A DNA stretch of 48,224 nucleotides from DASRIA01 sp035650255 (GTDB lineage Bacteria; Actinomycetota; Thermoleophilia; Solirubrobacterales; JBBDJG01): NCBI GenBank assembly GCA_035650255.1, contig DASRIA010000102.1, positions 1 to 48,224 of the forward strand, given 5' to 3'. A model generated the notes under the pieces. It ran no database searches and was not told the DNA's origin. It worked only from the letters and a program-made list of their open reading frames with translations. The position numbers and the translations under genes were made by a program. Shown here one piece after another: positions 6,413 to 15,083 of the stretch (its first letter is position 1; every line of letters begins with the position of its first letter).

Positions 6413-8754
6413 CGACCCGCCTGCACAAAGGCTTGATTACCGGCGGCCTGCTCCTCGGGCACCGGTGCGGCGGGCAATTCGATCGTGAAGGTGCTGCCCA
6501 CACCGTGCACGCTGCTCGCCTCCAGGGAGCCGTTCATCGCCTCGACCATCAACCGCGAGAGCGCCAAGCCGAGACCGGTGCCCTCGACCGCGGTCTGCTC
6601 CGCTCCGAGGCGCTCGAACGGACTGAAGAGACGCTCGATGTCCTCCGGGGCGATGCCGGCCCCGGTGTCGGTCACCCGCACCACGATGCGGCTGTCTGCG
6701 ACGGGCTCCACGGCGATGTCGACCCGCCCGCCCTCGCGGTTGTACTTGATGGCGTTCGAGACGAGGTTCAAGAGCACCTGCTTCAGGCGCTGCTCATCGG
6801 CCAGCGCGATCGGCGGCGTCTCTTCCGCGTGCTGGGAGATCGACACCGAGCGCTCTCCGGCGAGCGGCTCGACCAGCAACACGATGTCGTGGACCGCCTG
6901 GGCGACGTCCACCGGCGCGAGTGACACCCGTAGCTCGCCGGACTCGATGCGCGAGATCTCGAGCAGGTCGTTGACCAGCTCCAGCAGGTGGCGCCCGCCC
7001 TTCATGATCTGCGCGACGCTGTTGCGCTGGCGGTCGGTCAGGGCATCGACCTCGAGTACCTGGCCGAAGCCGAGGATCGCGTTCAGAGGCGTGCGCAGCT
7101 CATGGCTGACGCGCGACAGGAACTCGGTCTTGGCCCGCGTGGAACGCTCGAGCTCCGCGCGCTCGTCGAGCTCGCGCTGCACGCGCTTCAGCTCCGTGAC
7201 GTCCGTCGAGATCCCGCACACGGCGTTGACGTCTCCGAGTGCGTCCCGCAACGGGAACTTCACCGTCAGGTAGGTGTGGACGCCGTCCTCGTGGGGCAGC
7301 TCTTCTTCGAACTCCGCCTGATGACCGGCCTCGAGGACGGCCCTGTCGTGCTTCGCCAGCTCGTCGGCCACGTCGGCGGGAAACAGCTCGTGGTTCGTCT
7401 TGCCCTCGATCTGCTCCGCCGGGATCCCCACGACCTTTTCCAGGCGGCGGTTGACGAACAGGTAACGGCCCGCGAGGTCTTTCGCGAAGACGACCGCCGG
7501 GGCGTTGTCGAGCACTGCCTGAAAGCGCCGGCGATGCTCCTCGATCGCCGCCCGCGTCGACACGAAGTCGGCGAGCAGCGCGCAAACGGGGGGCAGGATC
7601 CACAGCGCCTCGGGGTCCACCGAGCGCGCCTCGTCCGTGAAGAACTCGACGACGCCCCGCACGTGGTTCCCGCTCACCACCGGGCATGCGACCGCGGTGC
7701 GCAACCCGCATGCCACCACGGCCTCTTTGCGCACAATGCTCGGCTCCGCGCACACGTCTTCGATCCAGATGGGCTCCGCCTGGCCCCAGGCCCTCCCCGG
7801 GAGGCCCTCATCACGGCGCAGGCGCAGCGCCCGGCTCGCGCGCTCGAAGACGTCGCCTTCGATGTCCTCCGCATGCCAGAGGTCGCTCAGCTTGAGCTCC
7901 TGCTCGCGCTCGTCGACGACCCAGAATGCGCCGAGCTTCCATCCGAAACGCGCGGCCACCGTACGCAGCACCCCGTGCAGTCCTTCGTCGAGCGACGCGG
8001 CCTCGGCGAGCCCCTTCTGCACGGCGTAACGCAGCTCGAGCTCGTCCTCGGCGCGCTTGCGCGACGTGATGTCGAGCATCACGCCCTGCAGCATCGCCGC
8101 GCGACCGTGGCGGTCGTGCACGACCGTCGCCTGGTCCCGGAACCACAGGATCGTCCCGTCCCGCGCGATCATCCGGTATTCGGAGTCGAGCGGCTCCCCC
8201 GTGGCCCTGCTGCGCTCCTCGGCGGCCATGGCCTGCTCACGGTCGTCCGGGTGCATTCGCTCGAACCACGCATCCGGATTGCCCACCCACTCGTCCACCG
8301 TGTAGCCGAGGATCGGCTCGATCTTCGGGCTCACGTACGACCAGTGGCCCTGGGGACCGTAGTCCGCCGTGTACACGATTGCCGGCACACGCTCCAGCAG
8401 TGCGCGGTAGCCACCCTCGGCGTCCTCGAGCTGGCGCTGCGCGCGCGCGCCGCGCTCCATGAAGTGACCCACCAGGCCGCCCATCAACCCGTACGTCAGT
8501 GCGCGCGACAGGACCTCGACGAACATGAGGTCGGCGTCGAGCACCAGCCGCTGGGAGATCCAGAGCGCGACCCCCACGGCCGCGGCCAGCAGTCCGGCGT
8601 TGCGGCCGAACGCCACCGCCACGATCGCCACGGGCAGGGCGTAGGTGAGTCCCAGCGTATGGTCGGGATCGCCCGCCGCCAGCCGGATCGCGAACGTTGC
8701 CGCGAACAGCACGGTTGCAGCCGTGAATGCGATGACTCGACCGTGCCTCCTCAT
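6409..8754 (-). CDS. Membrane-bound PAS-GAF-PAS histidine kinase
   Basis: A 781-residue sensor kinase. Residues ~7-95 contain several hydrophobic segments with short loops, so it is membrane-anchored with almost no external domain. Then follow a PAS domain (~115-235, ending MLDITSRKRAEDELE), a GAF domain (~245-400), a second PAS (~405-530, CGISTDVTELKRVQRELDE), HisKA with the phospho-accepting His551 in FLSRVSHELRTPLNAILGF, and HATPase_c (~640-760) with N667, DTGAG (696-700) and GTGLGL (725-730). All catalytic boxes are intact. There is no C-terminal receiver; that role is taken by the overlapping HD-GYP response regulator. The input signal is unknown; PAS and GAF may bind a small ligand. Confidence 0.9.
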   Translation of the reverse strand: MRRHGRVIAFTAATVLFAATFAIRLAAGDPDHTLGLTYALPVAIVAVAFGRNAGLLAAAVGVALWISQRLVLDADLMFVEVLSRALTYGLMGGLVGHFMERGARAQRQLEDAEGGYRALLERVPAIVYTADYGPQGHWSYVSPKIEPILGYTVDEWVGNPDAWFERMHPDDREQAMAAEERSRATGEPLDSEYRMIARDGTILWFRDQATVVHDRHGRAAMLQGVMLDITSRKRAEDELELRYAVQKGLAEAASLDEGLHGVLRTVAARFGWKLGAFWVVDEREQELKLSDLWHAEDIEGDVFERASRALRLRRDEGLPGRAWGQAEPIWIEDVCAEPSIVRKEAVVACGLRTAVACPVVSGNHVRGVVEFFTDEARSVDPEALWILPPVCALLADFVSTRAAIEEHRRRFQAVLDNAPAVVFAKDLAGRYLFVNRRLEKVVGIPAEQIEGKTNHELFPADVADELAKHDRAVLEAGHQAEFEEELPHEDGVHTYLTVKFPLRDALGDVNAVCGISTDVTELKRVQRELDERAELERSTRAKTEFLSRVSHELRTPLNAILGFGQVLEVDALTDRQRNSVAQIMKGGRHLLELVNDLLEISRIESGELRVSLAPVDVAQAVHDIVLLVEPLAGERSVSISQHAEETPPIALADEQRLKQVLLNLVSNAIKYNREGGRVDIAVEPVADSRIVVRVTDTGAGIAPEDIERLFSPFERLGAEQTAVEGTGLGLALSRLMVEAMNGSLEASSVHGVGSTFTIELPAAPVPEEQAAGNQAFVQAGR

Positions 8755-8822
8755 CCCGTGACGTATCGTCAGTGCGTCGTCACAGGCTTAGCCACTAGGA
8801 CATCCGTCCAGAGGAACATCGA

Positions 8823-8837
8823 GCCGGCTTCGCCGGC
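8823..8837 (-). terminator. GC-rich hairpin after smpB
   Basis: Perfect inverted repeat GCCGGC-TTC-GCCGGC, 34 nt past the smpB stop and upstream of the kinase gene. There is no U-tract. It is a plausible terminator separating the ftsEX-smpB run from the kinase operon. Confidence 0.4.
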
Positions 8838-8870
8838 GCCTGCTGGTGGCGTCGCCTGACGGCTCCTAGA

Positions 8871-9350
8871 TCATCTGCGCTTCAGCTCCCGCTGCATCTC
8901 GCGGCGCTGCTCGCGCTCGCGGATCGCCTCCCGCTTGTCGTGCTGCTCCTTGCCCCGCGCAAGCGCCAGCTCCACTTTTGCCCGCGGCCCCGAGAAGTAC
9001 ATGCGGGTCGGCACCAGCGTGAGGCCCTTCTCGTGCGTCTTGCCGATCAGGCGCTCGATCTCCCGCTTGTGCATCAGCAGCTTCCGCGGCCGCTCGGGGT
9101 CGTGGCCCTGGCGCGCGGCCGGCTGGTACGGGGCGATGTGCATGTTGTGGAGCCACACCTCGCCGTCGCGCACCAGCGCATACGAGTCCTTCAAGGTCAC
9201 CTTGCCGTCGCGCACCGACTTGACCTCGGAGCCTTCCAGCGCAATCCCCGTCTCCCAGCGGTCGAGCAGCTCGTAGCGGAACCTTGCCTGCCGGTTGGTG
9301 GCGATGTCACCGCTCGCCGCCCGCGGACCGCCGCGCTTCTTCTTGGTCAT
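8871..9350 (-). CDS. smpB: SsrA-binding protein SmpB
   Basis: A 159-residue protein (family ~150-160). Start ATG 9350 gives MTKKKRGGPRAASGDIATNR; the same frame is open upstream only because it is a shadow of rnr. Conserved SmpB features: NRQARFRYELLDRWETGIALEGSEVKSVRDGK, SYALVRDGEVWLHNMHIAPY, RKLLMHKREIERLIGK, and the basic C-terminal tail KEQHDKREAIREREQRR that follows the mRNA path in the ribosome. SmpB delivers tmRNA (ssrA, 4052-4414) to stalled ribosomes. Start and the rnr stop overlap by ATGA (9347-9350), indicating translational coupling. Confidence 0.96.
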   Translation of the reverse strand: MTKKKRGGPRAASGDIATNRQARFRYELLDRWETGIALEGSEVKSVRDGKVTLKDSYALVRDGEVWLHNMHIAPYQPAARQGHDPERPRKLLMHKREIERLIGKTHEKGLTLVPTRMYFSGPRAKVELALARGKEQHDKREAIREREQRREMQRELKRR

Positions 9351-11119
9351 TCCCCGGACCCGCCCGGCAGCTCGAGGTCCACCCGCCCGCGGGGTGCGTC
9401 GATCGAGCGCACCGCCACGGTCAGCGGGTCGCCGAGCCGCAGCCGCCGCCCGGTGTGCCGGCCGACCAGCATGGTGCGCTCCTCGCTCAGGTCGTAGTAG
9501 TCGCCGCGCATCCGCCGCACCGGCAGGTAGCCCTCGGAGGGCGCGCCACCGTCGCCGCGGTCGAAGCTGACGAAGGCGCCGCTCTCGATCACGCCGGTCA
9601 CCTCGCCCTCGAAGCCGCGCTCCCAGCCGGCCTCCGCGAGCGTGCGCTCGAGCAGGAACGCCAGGCAGATGTCGTCGGCATCGCGTTCCAGCATGGCCGC
9701 CTCGCGCTCGGTCTCGCTGGAGCGCGCCGCGATCTCGTTCAGGGAGTTCCCGGGCGGCTCGCCGGCTCCCAGGGTGGACATGAGCCCCCGGTGCACGACG
9801 AGGTCGGGATAGCGGCGGATCGGCGACGTGAAATGACAGTAGGCGGTGCTCGCCAGCCCCGCGTGCCCGATGTTGGTCTCCGAGTAGACGGCCTGCTTCA
9901 GCGCGCGCAGCACCAAGGACCGCAAGGCGCGCCCACCCCGGCCGGTGGCGCGCTGGTAATCGAGTACGCGCCTGCTGATCTCTCCCACGAGCTCTCCGCC
10001 CTGCTGCGGCGTGAGGTGCTCGGGCAGGGGCGGCGTCGGGACGTCGAGGCTGTCGAGCTGCGCCACGAGTCGCTCCACCGAAGCCGGGTCGGGCTCCTCG
10101 TGCACGCGATAGATGGTGCCGACGCGCGCGGCGGACAGGCGCTCGGCCACCTGCTCGTTCGCGAGGATCATGAGGTGCTCGATCACCCAGTGCGCCTCGG
10201 TCTGGATCTCGTCGCGGGCAGCGGTCACGTTCCCCTGCTCGTCGAAGTCGAACGCGGGCTCGGAGCTCTCGACCGCGAGCGCCCCGCGCGCCAGCCTCCG
10301 GTCCCGCAGGCCGGCCGCGACCTCGCGGGCGAGCGCGAGCGGCTCGGCCACCGCCTCGGGCGCACGCTCCCGCCCGGCGAACACCTGGTCCACATCTTCG
10401 TAGACGAGGCGCGCGTCGGAGCGGATGGTGCTGCGGTAGAAGGCCGTGCTGCGCACGCGTGTGTCGGGCCCGAGCAGCACCTCCACCGTGATCACCGGCC
10501 GTGGCAGGCCGGGCACCAGGCTGCACGCCTCGTTCGAGAGGGCGTGGGGAAGCATCGGCTCGACCGCCCCGGGTACGTACACGCTGTTACCGCGCCGCTC
10601 GGCCTCGCCGTCGAGCGCGGTGCCCGGGCGCACGAAAGCCGCGACGTCGGCGATGTGCACGTACAGGCGCAGCGAGTCGCCGTCGCGCTCGACCGACAGG
10701 GCGTCGTCGTAGTCCTTCGCCGTGGCAGGGTCGATCGTGAACGTGGGCAGCGCGGTGAGGTCGCGCCGCGGCTCCTCGCGCTCCTCCGCGGCACCCGCGG
10801 CGGCCTCGTCCTCGACGCGCCCGGCGAACCGGCGGTGATGGCCGCGGTCGTACATCAGGGCCTCGACCACGTCGCGAGCGATGTTCGGGCGCCCGAGGGA
10901 GCGAACCACCTCGATCCCGCCGCCGCGCCGCGCGCGCCGCAACGGCCGGACCAGGACGAGATCGCCGATCTTCACGTCACGGCGACGGCGCACGTCGACG
11001 GCCATCCGCGTGCCCCGTTCGAAGAACGGCTCCACCACGGTCAGGCGGCCTCGCTTGGCGACGATGCCCACGCGGCCTGCGGGCCCGCTGGTGGACACTG
11101 CCGTCGCTGTGCGGCTCAT
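9347..11119 (-). CDS. rnr: Ribonuclease R / RNB-family exoribonuclease
   Basis: A 590-residue RNase II/R-family 3'-5' exoribonuclease. The RNB active-site motif IDPATAKDYDDA is at residues ~129-140 with D130, D136, D138 and D139 present; HFTSPIRRYPDL near 410 is the conserved substrate-channel motif; an S1-like segment (GFEGEVTGVIESGAFVSF) lies near 510-580. The N-terminal part is short (about 120 residues before the RNB motif), so the cold-shock and helix-turn-helix regions of E. coli RNase R are reduced or missing. RNase R degrades defective mRNA during trans-translation, which matches coupling to smpB. ATGA overlaps join it to smpB downstream and to the S41 protease upstream. Confidence 0.92.
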   Translation of the reverse strand: MSRTATAVSTSGPAGRVGIVAKRGRLTVVEPFFERGTRMAVDVRRRRDVKIGDLVLVRPLRRARRGGGIEVVRSLGRPNIARDVVEALMYDRGHHRRFAGRVEDEAAAGAAEEREEPRRDLTALPTFTIDPATAKDYDDALSVERDGDSLRLYVHIADVAAFVRPGTALDGEAERRGNSVYVPGAVEPMLPHALSNEACSLVPGLPRPVITVEVLLGPDTRVRSTAFYRSTIRSDARLVYEDVDQVFAGRERAPEAVAEPLALAREVAAGLRDRRLARGALAVESSEPAFDFDEQGNVTAARDEIQTEAHWVIEHLMILANEQVAERLSAARVGTIYRVHEEPDPASVERLVAQLDSLDVPTPPLPEHLTPQQGGELVGEISRRVLDYQRATGRGGRALRSLVLRALKQAVYSETNIGHAGLASTAYCHFTSPIRRYPDLVVHRGLMSTLGAGEPPGNSLNEIAARSSETEREAAMLERDADDICLAFLLERTLAEAGWERGFEGEVTGVIESGAFVSFDRGDGGAPSEGYLPVRRMRGDYYDLSEERTMLVGRHTGRRLRLGDPLTVAVRSIDAPRGRVDLELPGGSGE

Positions 11120-12282
11120 CCGGTCCGCTCGACGCGGCCGGCCAGGGTGTTGAGCGCGCGCTGGAGCGCCTCGTCGCGGGTCGTGTCGGGATCGTCCTCG
11201 GACTGGATGTCGGGCCTGATGCCCTTGCCGTTCAGGTTTCGCCCTTCGGGCGTGTAGTAGTTGCCGACCACGAGGTCGAGCGCCCCGCCGTTGGAAAGAT
11301 CGAAGATCTGGCCGAACACCCCTTTGCCGAAAGTCCGCCGGCCCACGACCGGTGCGCCGAGCCGCTCGTGCAGCGCCGCGGTCACGATCTCCGAAGCGCT
11401 CGCCGTCCCGCGATCGACCAGCACCACGACGGGCTTGCGCGTCGCGACCTCGCCGGTGGCCTTGAACACCCGCCGGGGGCGCTTGCGGCCCTTGGTCGTG
11501 ACGATCACTCCCCGCGGGACGAAGGCGCTCGACACCAGCACGGCTTCATCCAGCAGGCCACCGCCGTTGGCGCGCAGGTCGAGCACGAAGCCCTCGGCCC
11601 CGCTGCGCTCCCGTCGCTTGATCTCGCGCACCAGCTCGCCATGGGCGCCGGAGGTGAAGCCCGCCAACTCGATCACGGCCAGCTTCTGCCCGCGTGCCCG
11701 CCGCGCGGCCGAGGACACGGCGGGAACGCGAATGCGCTCGCGCCGGGTGCGCACCTGCAGCGTGCGCTTTCCGCGCCTGATCGTGAGGCGTACCTGCGTC
11801 CCCTCCTTCCCCTTGATCCGCGCCGTGGAGACGTCGCTGGCCTGGCCGGCGATCGAGCGGCCGTTCACCCGCGTGATCACGTCGCCCGGGCGGATGCCGG
11901 CTCGTTTCGCCGGCGAGTCGTCGAACACGCCCGCGACGCGCAGGCCCCGCGGATGCTCGACGACGGTCATCCCGACGCCCGAGAACTCCCCGCTCGTGGC
12001 CTGCCGGAAGAGGGCGTTCTCCCGGGGGGTGAAGTAGTGCGAGAAGCGGCTGTTCAGGGAGCGGACCATGCCGCGCAACGAGGCGTCGCGCAGGCGCGCG
12101 CCGCCGACGCTGCGGTAGTAGTTGTCGCGGATGATGTCCGTCGCCTCGGCCTGCACCGAGGCGTTCTCGTCGACGAAGACGTCGCGCAGGGGCTGAGGGA
12201 GGTCCGAGGGGTGGCCTCCGAGGTACATGCCGAGCGCAAGGGCTGCCAGAACGGCGACGACCGCCGTGATGCCTCGCGTCAC
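11116..12282 (-). CDS. S41 family carboxy-terminal processing protease with PDZ domain
   Basis: A 388-residue protein from GTG 12282 with an N-terminal signal or anchor (residues ~4-22). A PDZ domain spans ~98-180 (GVGMTVVEHPRGLRVAGVF, RPGDVITRVNGRSI). The peptidase S41 core follows; the catalytic Ser-Lys dyad is Ser295 in GTASASEI and Lys320 in TFGKG. CtpA/CtpB-type proteases cleave exported proteins and in several bacteria control peptidoglycan hydrolases or sporulation. Location right after ftsEX suggests a wall or division role, since FtsEX also regulates wall hydrolases; that is inference. The stop overlaps the rnr start (ATGA). Confidence 0.92.
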   Translation of the reverse strand: MTRGITAVVAVLAALALGMYLGGHPSDLPQPLRDVFVDENASVQAEATDIIRDNYYRSVGGARLRDASLRGMVRSLNSRFSHYFTPRENALFRQATSGEFSGVGMTVVEHPRGLRVAGVFDDSPAKRAGIRPGDVITRVNGRSIAGQASDVSTARIKGKEGTQVRLTIRRGKRTLQVRTRRERIRVPAVSSAARRARGQKLAVIELAGFTSGAHGELVREIKRRERSGAEGFVLDLRANGGGLLDEAVLVSSAFVPRGVIVTTKGRKRPRRVFKATGEVATRKPVVVLVDRGTASASEIVTAALHERLGAPVVGRRTFGKGVFGQIFDLSNGGALDLVVGNYYTPEGRNLNGKGIRPDIQSEDDPDTTRDEALQRALNTLAGRVERTG

Positions 12283-12351
12283 AGCGGCCGAGAATCCGTC
12301 AGCAACTGCACGGCGCCCATCGTAGCGAGCGCGCCGCGGTCCCCCGCCGGG

Positions 12352-13254
12352 CTAGACCCGCAGGAACCGGCGCAGCGTGATCCCGGAACCCACCGCCGAG
12401 ACGGCCGTCGCGGCCCCCAGCAGCACGATCACGAGCAGGGTGAAGCTGATGGTCTCCGGCGCCGCGATCAGCGCGAAGCGGTCCGACCATTCGTCGATCA
12501 CGGTCACCTTCACGAGCCACAGCAGCGCGACCGCCACGGCTCCGCCGAGGAACCCGACCAGCAGGCCCTCGATCACGAACGGCCAGCGGATGAACCAGTT
12601 CGTCGCTCCCACGAGGCGCATCACCTCGACCTCGCGCCGGCGCGCGAAGATCGAGAGCCGGATGGTGTTGGCCACGAGCAGTACGGATGCGAGCACCAGC
12701 AAGCCCGCGAGCGAAGCGAGCAAGATCTTGATCGTGCTCGTGGCCGACAGGATCTTCTCCGTGTCGTCCTCGCGGTCCTTGACCTCCTGGATCGCCGGGC
12801 TGATCGGGCGCGCCTCCCCGTTCGACCCGACCGGCGCGAGGCTGCTCTTCACGACGTCGGCGTTCTGGGGGTCGTCGAGCTTGATCCGGTACGAGGCCGG
12901 CAGCGGGTTGCCCGGCAGGTCCTCCGTGATCGAGGACTTCTCGCCCAGCCTCTGCTTCAGGATCCGCAGCGCCTCGGCCTTGCTGATGAAGTCGGTGCTC
13001 TCCACGTGCCGGATGTCGCGGATCATGTTGCCGAGCTCGGCGACCTCGGCCCGGCTCGCGTCGTCGTTGATGAAGACCTCGAGCTCGATCTTGTTGCGCA
13101 CCTCGTTGGTCTTCGCCGTCGCCGCGCGCACTACGGGGATGAACACGCCGAGCACGAGTGTCGTGATCAGCACGGTCGCGACGGCCGCGAGGCTCGGCGC
13201 CGCGTTGCGGCGCAGCGCGCGGAGCGCCTCGCGCAGGAAGAAGAAGAGCCTCAC
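12352..13254 (-). CDS. ftsX: Cell division protein FtsX
   Basis: A 300-residue membrane subunit of the FtsEX ABC-type system. A cytoplasmic N-terminal stretch (MRLFFFLREALRALRRN) precedes TM1 (~20-45), a large extracellular loop (~46-170) follows, and three more TM segments lie near 178-200, 225-248 and 270-290. Motifs typical of FtsX: FFLREALRALRRN and ARRREVEVMRLVGATNWFIRWPFVIEG. FtsEX does not transport; it transmits ATP hydrolysis to peptidoglycan hydrolases at the septum. The start overlaps the ftsE stop by ATGA (13251-13254). A 69-bp gap separates it from the S41 protease gene. Confidence 0.95.
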   Translation of the reverse strand: MRLFFFLREALRALRRNAAPSLAAVATVLITTLVLGVFIPVVRAATAKTNEVRNKIELEVFINDDASRAEVAELGNMIRDIRHVESTDFISKAEALRILKQRLGEKSSITEDLPGNPLPASYRIKLDDPQNADVVKSSLAPVGSNGEARPISPAIQEVKDREDDTEKILSATSTIKILLASLAGLLVLASVLLVANTIRLSIFARRREVEVMRLVGATNWFIRWPFVIEGLLVGFLGGAVAVALLWLVKVTVIDEWSDRFALIAAPETISFTLLVIVLLGAATAVSAVGSGITLRRFLRV

Positions 13255-14006
13255 AGCCCGCGGCCCGTGTACATCCCGGCGGCCTCGTCCCTCACGACGC
13301 GGCCTTGGTGCAGCTCGATCACCCGGCGGCGCATCCGGTCCACCATCTCGTTGTCGTGGGTGGCGACGATCACGGTCGTCCCGGTGCGGTTCATGCGGTA
13401 CAGCAGCTGCATGATCCCGATCGAGGTCTCCGGGTCCAGGTTGCCCGTCGGCTCGTCGGCCAGCAGCAGCGGCGGGTGGTTCACGAACGCACGCGCCAGC
13501 GACACGCGCTGCTGCTCGCCGCCGGACAGCTCGTCCGGGTAGCTGTTGAGCTTCGTCGAAAGGCCGACGAGGCGCAGGATCTCCGGCACCTTGGACTTGA
13601 TCTCGGAGCGCGACGCCCCGATCACCTTCAGCGTGTAGGCGACGTTGTCGTAGATCGTGCGGTTGGGCAGCAGCTTGTAGTCCTGGAACACGACGCCGAT
13701 GTTGCGGCGCAGCTTGGGGATCTTCTTGCGCGGCAGCTGGGTGATGTCGCGGCCGGCGACCAGGACCTTGCCGCGCGACGGGTCCATCTCGCGCAGCAGC
13801 AGCTTGATGAAGGTGGACTTCCCGCAGCCGGTCTGCCCGACGAGGAAAGCGAACTCGCCGCGCCCGATGATCGCCGAGGCGCCGTCGAGCCCCACGTTGC
13901 CGCCGGGATAGACCACGGTGACGTCGCGCAGCTCCACGGCCGGCGAGCGCGTGGGGTCGTGCAGGACCGCTCCGCGCGGGTCCAGGGTCTCGTCAATAGC
14001 CGCCAT
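13251..14006 (-). CDS. ftsE: Cell division ATP-binding protein FtsE
   Basis: A 251-residue ABC ATPase. Walker A GQTGCGKST (57-65), Q-loop in VFQDYKLLPNRT, signature LSGGEQQRVSLARA, Walker B LLLADEPTGNLD and switch His in VIVATHD are all present. VTVVYPGGNVGLDG is the FtsE-specific start of the ABC domain. About 24 residues precede the usual family start, so a later start cannot be excluded, although no good alternative ATG is seen. It works with FtsX, encoded directly downstream. The 81 bp upstream, to the transketolase stop, hold a short AGGC/GCCT inverted repeat and no gene. Confidence 0.95.
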   Translation of the reverse strand: MAAIDETLDPRGAVLHDPTRSPAVELRDVTVVYPGGNVGLDGASAIIGRGEFAFLVGQTGCGKSTFIKLLLREMDPSRGKVLVAGRDITQLPRKKIPKLRRNIGVVFQDYKLLPNRTIYDNVAYTLKVIGASRSEIKSKVPEILRLVGLSTKLNSYPDELSGGEQQRVSLARAFVNHPPLLLADEPTGNLDPETSIGIMQLLYRMNRTGTTVIVATHDNEMVDRMRRRVIELHQGRVVRDEAAGMYTGRGL

Positions 14007-14087
14007 GAGCAGGGCATTTTGACAGGCGAGGCCAAAAAGCCTGCAATTCGCGCTGCGCCGGGTCGGAGTCTTGCCGCGGCGGGCGGG

Positions 14088-15083
14088 CTAGTCGTCGGCG
14101 GCGAGCACCGGCGAGTGGCGCACGACCGGCTTCAGCACGAGCGCCTGCCGGGCCGTGTCGGCGATGCCCGCGGCCGTCAGGCCGAAGCGCTCCATCACGG
14201 CCTCGCCCGTCCCCGAAACGCCGAACGTGTCGCCCACGCCCACGGCGAGGATCGGCACGGGGTACTGCTCCGCGGCAACGGCGCGCACCGCGTCCGCGAG
14301 GCCGCCCGCGGTGCGGTGCTCCTCGGCGGTCACCGCGAGGCCCGTGCGCGCGAGCGACGACAGCACAGCCTCGGAGTCGAGCGGCTTCACGATCGCGACG
14401 TTCAGCACCTCGGCGTCGATGCCCTCGTCGCGGTGCAGCTGCTCGGCCGCCTCCAGCGCGCGCCACACCATGTGGCCGCAGGCGAAGATCGAGATGTCGC
14501 GGCCCTCGCGCAGCACGTCCACCCCGCCGCCCAGGCTCTCGGGCACCTCGTCGTACACGAACGGCGTCGCGGGGCGCCCGAAGCGCATGTACATCGGGCC
14601 CTCGCGCTCGTAGCTGTCGAGCACGGCGCGGTAGGCCTGGTTGTAGTCCGCCGGCACGATCACCTGCATCTTCGGCATCGCGCGCATCAGCGCGACGTCC
14701 TCGATCATCTGATGCGTCGCGCCGTCCTCGCCCAGGGACAGGCCGCCATGCGAGGCGCACACCCGCACCGGCAGCTCGTTGTGGGCGATGCCCACGCGCA
14801 CCTGGTCGTAAGCGCGGCCGGTGGCGAAGATCGCGAACGTGGATGCGTAAGGAACCTTCCCCGTGGTGGCGAGCCCGCAGGCCATCGACATCATGTTGGC
14901 CTCGGCCGCGCCGACGTTGAAGAACCGCTCGGGGAACTGCTTGCCGAACTTGATGCTCTGCGTCGAGACCGCGAGGTCGGCGTCGAGCGCGACGACGTCC
15001 TCGTGCTGCTCGCCGAGCGCGAGCAGCGCGTCGCCGTAGGCCATCCGCGTCGCGACCGGGTCCCTGTCGCGCACGAGCGTCAC
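14088..15083 (-). CDS. Transketolase, C-terminal half (pyrimidine-binding and C-terminal domains)
   Basis: A 331-residue protein starting at GTG 15083. It holds the transketolase pyrimidine-binding domain (VALDADLAVS, PERFFNVGAAEANMMSMACGLA with the catalytic Glu, CASHGGLSLGEDGATHQMIEDVALMRA) and the C-terminal domain (LNVAIVKPLDSEAV, VTAEEHRTAGGLADAV). It pairs with the N-terminal half encoded just upstream through a GTGA overlap (15080-15083), giving a two-subunit, thiamine-diphosphate-dependent transketolase of the pentose phosphate pathway or a related ketol transferase. Split transketolases are known in archaea and in several bacteria. Confidence 0.9.
   Translation of the reverse strand: MTLVRDRDPVATRMAYGDALLALGEQHEDVVALDADLAVSTQSIKFGKQFPERFFNVGAAEANMMSMACGLATTGKVPYASTFAIFATGRAYDQVRVGIAHNELPVRVCASHGGLSLGEDGATHQMIEDVALMRAMPKMQVIVPADYNQAYRAVLDSYEREGPMYMRFGRPATPFVYDEVPESLGGGVDVLREGRDISIFACGHMVWRALEAAEQLHRDEGIDAEVLNVAIVKPLDSEAVLSSLARTGLAVTAEEHRTAGGLADAVRAVAAEQYPVPILAVGVGDTFGVSGTGEAVMERFGLTAAGIADTARQALVLKPVVRHSPVLAADD

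Noticed and set aside
4691..6436. Long plus-strand frame (~580 codons) covering the M50 and HD-GYP genes
   Set aside because: Arg/Ala/Pro-rich translation with no domain; it is the antisense or off-frame shadow of recognised genes, as expected at this GC content.
9351..10526. N-terminal extension of smpB to 551 residues
   Set aside because: The upstream part is an off-frame reading of rnr; SmpB homology begins exactly at ATG 9350.
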